A DNA stretch of 64,000 nt from NCBI GenBank assembly GCA_963924555.1, contig OZ004585.1, positions 5,221,488 to 5,285,487 of the forward strand. The letters run 5' to 3'. The DNA is from Crambe crambe. Its lineage: Eukaryota > Porifera > Demospongiae > Poecilosclerida > Crambeidae. Under the pieces are notes generated by a model. The model was not told the DNA's origin. It worked only from the letters and a program-made list of their open reading frames with translations, and ran no database searches. Position 1 is the first letter of the stretch. Every line of letters begins with the position of its first letter. Position numbers and translations under genes: made by a program. Below, one piece after another: positions 54,252-64,000 of the stretch.

Positions 54252-57200
54252 CTATCATTCAGATGTACAGGTGAAAGTATGAAATATATAAAGCTATAGG
54301 ACGTAGCTAGGGAGAATGTTATATTGTAGCTATAATATAGATCAACCAAATTGCCCTTAATTTTTTTATTTCTAAGGTATACATGTTTTGTACCCACAGA
54401 GATGACTATGAGGCTGAAGTATTTTTACTTTATGTAGAAAGCAATCAATCCAATGATGGGTGGCTGTTTCTTTTCCTGCATGGGCTTCCTTCACCCAATA
54501 TTACTAGTAGATGTTTGCTACTGTTGACATTCTCAATAATTATATTTATGCAGTTATCTTATATCGTATGGCAGTCCAAAATTAGATGGACTTGCAGTAA
54601 TAATAATTACCTTGTCCTATGGTGTGTTCCAGCTGAATATGACGACCTGGTATCAGCAAGTTGGACTCAGATAAATTTCTGATGAATGATTCAGAAGGAC
54701 CAATTTTTCCAACTCCAAGTACAGTAGATTTCACTAGTACGTATAACAAAAAACATTAATCTATAGTATTCTAATTTATATACCATAATTGCCCATGAGA
54801 CTTGGTGAATCAGAAGCAAGAGGATTCTCAACTGACCTGCATGGAAAAGCTCAAGCTGTTAATGACCTACGTACGTATGAATCAGCTATACATAGGTATT
54901 TTTTAAAGAGACTTATTTAAACTGATATCAAGGGCTTTTAACTTCACCTTCAATTTTAGTATGTAGCTAGCTCTGTTTCAACTTTGTGGCTTGATATGCC
55001 ATGACTTGATATGCCATGGCTTGATACGCCCTTGTGATTAAGCTAGAGCCTATATGTAGCTATAGCTAGATAATCATTCTGCAGGCAATTTGAAATCAGT
55101 GGATAACATTACATTCTCCTTTGGAGTTCTACATCAAGGTGAGAATGAATTCTTTTGATTCTCTTCTTCTTAATGCAAAAGACTGCCAAAATTGAAACAG
55201 TTATTATTCCCAGCAGTAGCACAATGCTGATAAGGACTGAAACTGCAATCACGAATGATCCAGAAGAAATGTCACCTCTGTCTGGAGTCGAATTATTGGT
55301 GACTGCTGAGGAGGAAATGACAGTAGCTATAGTCATAGTTCAAAAGAGTTGTAACAAAAAGACTTGAGGTTTATTCAGAATGAGCACAATAGCTAGCTAA
55401 GTTACCTATGCCTGAAATCAAATTATTATCAACTGAGGTGGCACTACTCATAATTTCTGCATATTGGCAAGAGATAAAACAAGTTGCTATATAGCATGTG
55501 GCTGTAGAATTTTTTTTTTGCAGACATGCAGCCATCAGTCTCCTCAAGCTAAATGATTTCTTTCTGTACTAGCTAATGATCTTCTGAAGAAATAGATCAA
55601 TTAATGATTATGTACAATGTCTATTTTGATTCAATCATGTAGCCATGCTAGCAGTCCTATACCGACTCTCAGTCATTAAGTTAATTTGTAAGCCACCGAT
55701 TTTGCAAAGCTGTTTGACCATCTAGCTACTTGTTTCAACCTGGAAGGAAAAATCTGAACATAGCTAATAGTATATGCTCATGTCTGTCCATGCTCAAGTC
55801 CACATGAATGTCTAAGTTATGTAGCTAGCTATAGGGAAATGGAAGCATTGTGGGGTGCAACATCAGTATGATATAGCTAACTAGTGTGCAATTTCCCCAA
55901 TACACAATGGAGAGTGGTTTGTCTAACATAAGCACCAACTATATGGCCAGGTACGTAGCTATGAACTATAATCATTCAGCTTCTAACTTGAATGAGTTTT
56001 ATATGCTACTAATACTCACCGATATCATCTAATTGTTGAGGATATACAGTCAATGTGATATTGAAATCTATACTATCTCCCTTTAGTGATGAAGAGACCA
56101 GATTTTGCTCCACAATGCACTGAATGGTATAGTTTCTTTTTTGTGTTATGAAAAAATGCTCACCACTCCTGATCTCTAAAGTAGTGTTAATCATGAAAGT
56201 ATTGCCAATTATTCTTTGAGTTGTATTTATGGAGATCCCATTTTGTTCACAGTTGTCAGCTTGACAAGATGATCCATTAAGAACCCATTCTACACTGATA
56301 TTACTTCCTCTAGCATTGCACTGAAAGATAGCTGTATCACCAATTGTTATTGTCTGCAATGAAGGGGGGACTGTAACTGTTATTGCACTTTTCTCTAAAA
56401 ATAATAGATCAACATAATAACAGTGACATGCATTCCTCATGGAATATTACATACCTAGCACTTTGATTTCCATGAGGGGTCCAGTAATATCCAATATATT
56501 ACAACGTTGAGGATCAGAGCATTGTCTAAATTTTACTTTACATTGGAATATCCTCTTATCAGTAGGACTTGAAATCTGTAAAAAAAGGGTCCTGCTATCC
56601 TGAGAGAATATATGCTCTCTTGACTCTGAATCATTTGTTAATCGTATTGGAGTTGAATTCACAAATTCTTCCCACACTATATTAGTGTAAAGACTGCGTA
56701 CAGTAGGCAGTGGTATGGGGCATGTCAGCATTGCAGATGTATTACGGAATACATCGGTGGAGATGGTCTGATTTGATACAGTTGGGAGAGCTGCATTAAA
56801 ATATATTGACATTGGGCCCCATAATGTAATAGCACTTAGGAAAAGACTTAGTATACAATTTTACTTATACGTAGATTACAAATTAAGTTTGGTGAAAATC
56901 AGGCTTACGTAAGTCACTCTTATCTAGTTCTAAGTGTTTTACTGTGCCTGCATGATTCGGCTCGTGCTTTCAATCACTATAGCATCATTCGAGTGCACCA
57001 TGGCCATGCATTAAAACTCGTGGTGCTAGATCAGAGTGATCTAAACGATTTAGTGCTGATCACATGACTTGGGTTTAATCAAATCCCAGTTGGTCCTTAC
57101 AGAACATTCTTATGACTCACCATATATTCTTTTATAGTACCTAGCAAGCTCTGACACATGTTGGGTTCAATTAATTCAATTCAATTCTTGATCAATTCAA

Positions 57201-60200
57201 TTACTGATCAAATTCAAAAAAAAATGTTAGCTAAATTCCTAAGGCTTTCCTGTTTGAAACTAGTGAAATGCTAAAGTCTATAAAAGAGGACTCTCTTACT
57301 ATAAGTACTAGGATGGGTCAAGTAGGGCGGGTATTTGCCCCCCCCCCCCCCCCCCCCCCCTAAATTTGTAATAATTCAGCAACTGAGCTGACTCTCAGGT
57401 CATGACTCATTGAAATTGTAAAATATATATATATATCTAGGTCTATGCTCCAAAATGCCCCAGGTGTGACGATGGTATATAGGTGTCATGCAATAGTAGC
57501 GCCCTATGCACATGTGCCGGTTTGATTGATTTATAGCAAGATAGATAGTAGGCACTTGGCTTATCTGAATGGATTGTAGGCACTAGACTTATCTAAGTGC
57601 TTTGTGGTAAGCATTACAGCTTTCTGTGCATGCAACTGCCCACTTACATAACTCAACAGCACAAATGAATTAGCGAGCCTATCAGCTCTAGCTAAAAGCC
57701 ATAGGAATACTTGCTCGCTATCAAATGTTGCACTTGCCCTAGTATGTATATACACAAAAAAAATTCATGCTCTGCGCAGGAGGGTGCCCCTCCCATACCC
57801 TCCCCCTCGACACGGTCATCTATACCATGTGTTGATCCACTTTTCCTTTGCCTTTTCCTATCATAGTGACGGCATGTGGGTTGTTGCTACGGAGACCATC
57901 GAATTCTATGATAGCAGAACAGTTATGTTGCTGAAGGTCATAGTCCTAGTGCATCTTCCACTAGGCTCCTGTGTATCTTCAGCACTAGCTGTGCACTAAA
58001 CATTTTAGTATATAAAAGAGATTTAAAGTACACTTTTCAGAGAATCTAATAATTATTATTACAATAATTGTGCCCTCTTACGTACATTTCGTTGCTAGCT
58101 ATACTGTTGCTAGGTGAGCTATTATAATTGTGATATTTGTATGTTATATCCCCAGGCATTGAAAATATCTGCCCCAGTTATTTTTATATATTTCCCCAGA
58201 GTGTGTGCGTTATATCTCCCCACCAACTGAACATGTTACACGAATATAACCTAGTAAAAAATAAGTTTCTATCTGAACTTTGTGTATTGTTTTTAAGAAC
58301 TTTTCTGGATCCAGTTCTTCTTGCTAGCATGCTTTCCTCAGAATGCCCTGGTTGATCATGCATCCATTATGTAATGCCACATGATGGGCTGCCTCTTTGT
58401 CATCTTATCATAATTTTGCTATACCCTGAGCTGCACTGTCTGCCCCTTGATTGACTATAAATTTCATTCAATGTCGACACTATCACATGATGTTTATTTA
58501 ATATTCCACATGCGAGTTTCGAACAGATATTACTCACTAACTATACAATCTATGCCTGTTCAAGGTTGATTAACTATTTTAATACTGTGTAACATGTATG
58601 TAGCTACTAGCACTAGAGGTGCTAGTTGTTATTTTCAACATGCCAGTTGTACTTTGTTGCTTTCACTCTAGCAATCAATTTTGTGTTACTTTCACTCCAG
58701 CCAGTTGTTGTTTTCACTGCCATTTTTCTGTTTATTGCCCAGCAGATTGCACTCTCTACATCTGGAGTGAAGCACTTCTTAGGCTAAGATAATTGGCATT
58801 TTGCTGTCAGGTTTATCTCTATTGAGCATGCATATTGAATCAAATTTGTGATTTGAACTTCAATCCTGATGATATGTATGTATACATGTACCTACGTACA
58901 TATTGAAAATTTTTGTAGAGTAAGATTTGTTAGTGGGCTCACTTCGCTCACCCAATTACGTATTATTATTGGTTCATTTTCAATGTTTGAAATTTTAAAT
59001 AATTAATGCTTTTAAAAATAATTCTCTTTACTTTCAATTGGTTGTCAAAATTTATAGCTCATTCTGTTCTAATTGTGATCATACTGGATGGCACAGATGC
59101 CCCATCAGAAACATTTTACTTCACTGCGCTGGAATACTTACGTATCTTCAACTCCTGGCTTCAGTGCACATGCAATAGGACTAGACAGAAGACAGTTAGT
59201 TTAGCTATATGCTTTTTCCAAGTCACCTTTCCATCTCATCATCATTAAAAAGCAGAATAAAAGGTATAACACTAGAGCTATAGCTACACTCGATCCACCA
59301 ACCTTCATGATGGCAGACCTGTATTTTTTGCAGTGCACTATTAATATAAAAACAAATGATTCATTCCCCTCGTGTGTGACAGTGTGAAGAAGTGCTGGTG
59401 CTCTTAATTACCTTTAAGGAGTTTCATCTCTATGCTAATGAAACCATTCTTCTTATTCAAAGAGGTTTGTATTAAGCATTAAGCTATACAGCCTCCTATA
59501 GGCCTAACTAGCTCAATAACATGCTTCTAAAATACAGATACTATGCCTCCAGTGAAAATTGATATCGTGAGCATAATTATTGGGGTGAGCCTGAGCGAGC
59601 CCCACACTAGCGAGTCAGCTGAGAGATTTCTACTACATAATTCATATCTTTCGTACATTCTAACATTCTCTACGACAATCATCCGGTAACATTACATCAC
59701 ATCACATTGCGCATGTGCAAACTTTTAAAACATAATTCAGACTGCACTGATCACAGATAACATTATAGCTAGCTACACATTAAAAAAAATAACATAAAAC
59801 ACATACATAAAATTAAATTACTATCACACCCAGAGCACATGATTTTCTTCTTATGAAACCTTTGGTAAACATAAAATTGAAGCAATCCACATCAATCTGG
59901 ATCATCAGGCTCGCCCCAAAATGCACTGCATTATTCTAGTATGCGAATTAGCTCACTACTAACTATCCCTACTTCGCAGCATTCAACAAGAGCAACCTTA
60001 ACTCAGGGATCATAGTATTGTAGGTACAGGTTGGGGGTTTGGTAGGTAAAATCTAGTATAGTTTATACGATACTCACAGCCATCCATTTAGTAAACTAGC
60101 TGGCTAGCAACTTTTTTTCCAAGTAGCTACTGTCACAGTAGTATAATAGGAAGCATCCCTTCCAGCTTGCTCCAACAGTTAACTGACAACAAAAAGTGTT

Positions 60201-61936
60201 AAGTGCAAGTTTTGAACTTAACGGGTACTTAATACTTATGTGAACTACGTACATAACTGTTGAACTTACACTTACCCACTGCAAAACAACAACAAATGAA
60301 GAGCTAAAACAAATGAAGAGCTAACCAAAACCGATGTATTTAGCTACGTATGTACATCTTCAATTTTTAAGTTCAGTCTATAATTTATTACACAAGTCAG
60401 AGTGGAATATGGTGAGTTATTTCATGAGTAAGGCGGCTGTCTTTTTATGAGCCGAAGGCGAGTCAAAATATGTACAGCCTATGAGTGAAATGACTTGCCA
60501 TATTCCACGACGAGTGTGATAAATATTCATTCTATACTTGATAAACAAGTATCTGCAGTGTAAGTTGTTAGCTATGTTCATTTATAGCAGACAGGCTATT
60601 CCATAGATGTTGACTTGTAAGTGGCTAGGCAGCTGCATACAAAGAAAGCTGTAATACTCACCACTAAGCACTTAATAAGCCTAGCACCTACTATCCTCCA
60701 TACTGACAAAAGCAATCAGTTGCAAATTGCCTTGGAAGTTATGACTGTGCGCATGCTCAGTACAGTGTGAGATATAGGCAGTTAACTCACGCTTGGCCTA
60801 TGGGAAGATATACTATATTATTGTAACTATATCAAGTATAAAATAAATAGAAGTTATTCGATGGGTGAGTCAATTGAATGTCCATAGACTTGCATGGGTG
60901 GCATATGTATCTCCATAGTATTAGGGCATGATAACCTGCATGCTGCTGCAAAGAAACTTTGTACTTATGTATGCTTAGTATAAAATTATGCTCAGAAAAT
61001 TACAATTTAGCTTGCAAAGTTTTGGTTGTGATGAACAACAATATCTATGTATGTTCCTTGAAAATCTTTTTTGTGTGCAGAATGCATGTAGCTTCATATA
61101 TGGTAATTCATAACTTAGCATTCTTCCAGACAATATAGCAGGGTTTCATCTACTGGGGGGTGCAGGGGGGAAGCTTCCCCCCCCCCCCCCCAAAGTATTT
61201 CTTAGTTATAAGCAGCCATACATGTTAATTAGTTTTCGAGTTTTTTTTTCTCCTTCCAATACTGAGTGATATCTTCTGAATTCAGTTTCTTCACCAAGTC
61301 TGTGCACATTATTCTTAGCTGCCATTAGCTAATATCCCAAATAAGTACAGAATAAATTAATAACATGCAGTACCTACAAAAGTGGGTGCAGTCAAGGATT
61401 CCAAGGAGTTCTTCCCCCCCAAACAAAAAAATCCTAGATGAAACCCTATATAGCTATAGTTGATCAGAGAGATGCAGGTAGCTAAGTGGACAGCAATTTG
61501 GTTGCCCATGCATCCACAGATCTGCATGAAAGTATATAGCTACTTTGCATGAGAAATCACAGAGCTGACTAGCTAGCTAATCATCATGCAACAAAATAAT
61601 ATTTATTATAGTAGCTAGCTAATCTAGCAAATTACCAGCAAATGTGATATCTTCCGAGTGTTCGTCCCCTATGGTGCAGTGAACAATTGCCTCAGAATCC
61701 CTTGCAATATTGTAGGTCAGGTAGTTTCTATGGGTGTCTGTGGGCTGATCTCGGAGTAACGCACCCGTGCTATTGTGGAACTCAAATCTTGCATTTGAGC
61801 TAGCCCGGCCTCCACTGTCGATACATTCTAGTATCAATACGTTCTGAACTCCATTTGAATAAAAGTCCAAAGAAGGTCTACAAAGAATTATGTGGATGGA
61901 GCCACAAAAGAGCAAGTAAGTGAACAGAAATGCCAT
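52229..61936 (-). CDS. Receptor tyrosine kinase B (three Ig-like domains)
   Basis: Exons in transcript order: 61636-61936, 56455-56790, 56020-56394, 55113-55305, 54784-54836, 54611-54733, 54165-54251, 53525-53742, 53351-53463, 52861-53026, 52567-52706, 52229-52373. Total 2250 bp: one frame, 749 codons plus TAA. Layout: signal peptide about 1-20, three Ig-like domains to about 337, TM about 355-382, juxtamembrane to about 455, kinase about 458-735, tail ending GKLGL. It lacks the EGF array of A1 and A2 but shares GRHIQL, a GQGEFGLVY glycine loop, and exon phases. The key kinase residues are all present, including DVWSFG. The start ATG at 61934-61936 is chosen because it opens a hydrophobic leader. 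Plasma-membrane receptor; ligand unknown. Confidence 0.9.
52466..52526. repeat. (GAA)n-rich tract
   Basis: GAAGAAGAA run inside the last intron of B. Confidence 0.8.
53788..53846. repeat. 59-bp hairpin, CTAGTCTGGC family
   Basis: Arms TTAGTCTGGCAGTGCCAACC and GGCGCCGCCAGATTAA enclose a short A-rich loop. The ends resemble the arms of 18740-19361 (CTAGTCTGGCG...CGACCCTTACC). In a B intron. Confidence 0.55.
54611..55305 (-). CDS. B transmembrane and juxtamembrane exons
   Basis: Exon 55113-55305 has the TM helix ([20 protein letters not shown] start), then [10 protein letters not shown]. The 53-bp exon 54784-54836 and exon 54611-54733 (ending [17 protein letters not shown]) match the A2 44-bp and 123-bp exons in phase. 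Confidence 0.87.
56020..56790 (-). CDS. B second and third Ig-like domains
   Basis: 56455-56790: [26 protein letters not shown]. 56020-56394: [28 protein letters not shown]. Each is an Ig Cys-Trp-Cys unit in its own phase 1-1 exon, with several N-x-S/T sites. Confidence 0.85.
57339..57360. repeat. Poly-C run
   Basis: About 22 C in a row; similar runs at 15970-15995 and about 61178-61190. Confidence 0.9.
57365..57740. repeat. Diverged relative of the 40794-41557 insert
   Basis: Shares GACTCTCAGGTCATGACTCA, a TATATATATATCTAGGTCTA stretch, CTCCAAAATGCC, GGCACTTGGCTTATCT and a TTGCCCTAGT end with the copy-2 insert. Another fragment, in reverse, lies at about 60640-60790. Confidence 0.65.
60377..60537. 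repeat. Foldback repeat
   Basis: Left arm TATAATTTATTACACAAGTC then GTGGAATATGG; the right arm is its near inverse, ending GTGATAAATATTCATTCTATA. Interior has GGCGGCTGTC...GCCGAAGGCGAG. Confidence 0.6.
61636..61936 (-). CDS. B signal peptide and first Ig-like domain
   Basis: ATG followed by [18 protein letters not shown], a typical signal peptide, then [12 protein letters not shown] and [10 protein letters not shown], an Ig-like Cys pair. It ends in phase 1 at a GTAATT donor. In B the leader and Ig1 share one exon, unlike A1 and A2, where the leader must be separate. Confidence 0.85.
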
Positions 61937-62837
61937 AATCAGATGAAGCTATTATGGGAGGACGATGCAAGTTACCTGCAATTTAAGTACTAAAATTCTA
62001 TAGACAAGACCCCGGAAATTCTATTCGCTATACTCTAGCTTTTGCTGGGAGGTAGAGTCCCCACCCCCCTTCCCATGATATGTGCTATGTGATGCACCAC
62101 CAGTAGCTAATTAGCTCCTCACTATTTCTATAATAGCCATTGAAATAACTGTTATAACTGTTAATGATACTCTAGAGCCTTACATCATAGAGCTTTTTCA
62201 TCATGCTGTTTGTACGGAAGTCAGGCGGAAGTTATACGTGAAATATCAGCTCTCCTGATGTACAAGCGAATAGGCAGTTATTCAGTTATACCTGCAACAG
62301 TGGCGTGGCGTGCGTTGACTTGTAAATCATAGATTGCATTATATATTCACTAGCTTAGTAGTCTTAATAACCTGGCCAATTAGTATAAGGCTCTTCTTAC
62401 GGAGGTAGCATTTGAGCGATCTAGCAATCGACGTGTCAGATAGTGATTTAATTGGTGGGCGTGGCTTCCAGTAAAATATTTTGCGCGCAGCTTTTCTGAA
62501 AATATCAGCCATAAGGATTCAATCAAGTCAGTAGAATGCACTGAGTTACCCCAAATAGTAAACTGATGTACAGATTCATGCATTGACCAAAACATGAAAC
62601 TAGCTAAAAATACGCAACCACATGCATCTAGTCTGCCTAATATTTAGATAATAGAATACTGTGGGGAATACCAAAGTTTTTGCAGTGTCACCCCTCTGGT
62701 ACATGGTACAGATTCCCTTCCACTCCTGTTATACAACACTATAACATCACAAAATTAATTAATACAAGAAAACTCAAATTGGCCAAATAATTTAAAGAAA
62801 AGGGAAAAATTTTTAAGGCAAAAATATAATTTAGGAC
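61937..62837. other. Intergenic between aquaporin-like gene and B
   Basis: About 900 bp between the aquaporin-like stop codon and the B start codon. Likely contains the B promoter; a GGTGGGCGTGGC box is at about 62453-62466. No gene seen. Confidence 0.5.
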
Positions 62838-63015
62838 TCATAGTCGATTTGTGGAGTAACAGGCCTCTGGTCTTGAACAGTTCCAATCTTTCTTTGGTTG
62901 TTGAGGATGATTTGCCTCAATAACAAACCAGTAGAGAGGGGCAGCTATGGCCGCACCCACCATGGGGGCCACTATAGGCACCCACCACCAGTGGCGCACA
63001 CTACATTGTGAACAA
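62838..63015 (-). CDS. Aquaglyceroporin-like terminal exon
   Basis: Acceptor CTATTCCTGTAG, then codons for CSQCSVRHWWWVPIVAPMVG, a hydrophobic helix, NHPQQPKKDWNC and stop. This exon by itself is intact. Confidence 0.7.
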
Positions 63016-64000
63016 CTACAGGAATAGAACAGAAGAATAATGTGTTAGTGCATGAGTAGTTGAAATAAAAATAATAGTGAAAGGGTACAAAATCAAAATA
63101 TTTGCACAATTAAATTTCGCAAAATACGTGTGGATTTATGCTCAGTTCGAATATTTTGTATGTTGTTACTTGATATGCATGTGATTTAATTGCACAAACT
63201 TTAAATACATATTTGAAATTTATGAACCATATGAATGGTTTCATTTTAACCTTGTACCCTTCACAATTATAACTTGAGCTCATGGAGTTCAATGCCCCGC
63301 TGTTATAATTAATCCTGTGGCACTGATTAGCCTAGGTGCACAACCTCGTTCATCTCCCAATTTGGTAAGTCCTTGATTGATCATTAAAATGCACGTGCAA
63401 TCTATATCTGGCAGGATCAAATTAATTGATAGCCATGGAGGCAGGAAACACATGCATTCAAGCTACCAAGAGAGCATTCTTTATGCTATCATTATGGCTT
63501 CAAGAAAACGTTGATACATGATGCTCAATATTTGCTGGCACAACCTTTCAGGTCTGGTGAGTCCACTGATACTATACCTGATCTAGGAATCCATTGGCCA
63601 GACTGAGGTGAGGCTGAGGATAGCTAAGTAGTGAAAATTCCTCCAGTGCAGAGTGCTTGCTTTGGAAGAACTGTGCCATTTACAAAGCAGTTGTCAATTT
63701 TTCCTCCAAGTGCATCTACTCCTTTATACTGCTCGATGGCATCTACAACAAAAAAAGTGGTTACAGTGCAGTGGTATCTTACAATGAAAGAAATAAAAGT
63801 CAAGAGGCTTATCGGATGAATTATCCACAGGGCATTGCTACCTTCTGGAAATAGAACATATAGGGACAGTGTATGTGCACCATAGGCGCATGCAAAAATT
63901 TCTTTGACCAAACCCACTTTTATGTACATACTTTAGATACATACACAGATACACACACTCACCAACTGAGTATATAACCTCCAAGATAAGGACAGGAGTA
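62838..64000 (-). pseudogene. Aquaglyceroporin-like gene, 3' part, frameshifted
   Basis: Terminal exon 62838-63015 encodes HWWWVPIVAPMVGAAIAAPL, the sixth-helix signature of aquaglyceroporins, then a short tail to TGA. Upstream exon 63578-63742 encodes DAIEQYKGVDALGG, CTGGIFTT and, after a four-base TAGC excess at about 63621-63627, YPQPHLSLANGFLDQ in another frame (family pattern GIF-T-YP, LS--NGF-DQ). A donor-ended fragment 63963-64000 may be the next exon up. The exon that should carry the second NPA box is not recognisable in 63016-63577. The family moves water and glycerol across membranes. Either a decaying gene or a sequence error plus a missed exon; its 5' part is off-window. Confidence 0.6.

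Larger units (their letters stand above)
56791..61635. other. First intron of B, repeat-rich
   Basis: 4.8 kb between the leader exon and Ig2. Contains a 22-base C run (57339-57360), a relative of the 40794 insert (57365-57740), a foldback (60377-60537), a short C run at about 61178-61190 and GGGGTGAGC...GCGAGCCCC words at about 59580. No supported exon seen. Confidence 0.6.

Noticed and set aside
63400-63445. AIN...PAR-like letters that could be the second NPA box of the aquaporin
   Set aside because: Needs a nine-base gap and the flanking residues do not fit the family; too weak to call.
1-64000. tRNA, rRNA, CRISPR array, bacterial operon signals
   Set aside because: Looked for conserved tRNA boxes, rRNA words and regularly spaced repeats; none seen, and the gene structure is animal-type.

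Overview
The window looks like genomic DNA of an early-branching animal, most likely a demosponge (Amphimedon-like). This is an inference. It rests on AT-rich DNA full of TAGCTA words, compact multi-exon genes with standard GT-AG introns, and receptor tyrosine kinases (RTKs) whose ectodomains mix Ig-like and EGF-like domains. No bacterial or viral features are seen.

Three paralogous RTK genes lie head-to-tail on the minus strand, so they read from high to low coordinates. Gene A1 (2127-16552) has its ectodomain, membrane segment and juxtamembrane exons in the window; its kinase exons must lie left of base 1. Gene A2 (24555-45843) runs from the first Ig exon to the stop codon. Its 23 exons join in one open frame of 1183 codons: Ig, Ig, six EGF, a 33-bp micro-exon, Ig, four EGF, TM, kinase. 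Gene B (52229-61936) looks complete: 12 exons, 749 codons, with signal peptide, three Ig-like domains, TM and kinase, and no EGF. A2 and B share the same juxtamembrane and kinase exon layout. The far right edge holds the 3' part of an aquaglyceroporin-like gene on the minus strand, with a frameshift.

The main large-scale structure is a recent tandem duplication of about 28 kb. Roughly 1-23315 matches roughly 27071-51572, with near-identical exons and introns. The copies differ mainly by insertions, which serve as dated mobile-element events: hAT-like elements at 18230-19590 (copy 1 only) and 46755-47088 (copy 2 only), a TA-flanked MITE at 443-605 (copy 1 only), and several foldback elements in copy 2 only. 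The duplicated spacers (about 16.6-23.3 kb and 45.9-51.6 kb) also hold conserved coding-like segments on the minus strand that I cannot name, and a CpG-rich patch with NRF1-like GCGCATGCGC words.

Long palindromes are abundant. One MITE family (about 300 bp) occurs seven times, one copy lying about 40 bp from the right edge of the duplication. A separate near-perfect palindrome of about 440 bp is at 27213-27653. The most interesting protein-level signals are a cluster of amino-acid changes confined to one patch of the second Ig domain of A1 versus A2, a Gly in place of the kinase subdomain IX Asp in A2, loss of an EGF cysteine in A2, and the aquaporin frameshift.
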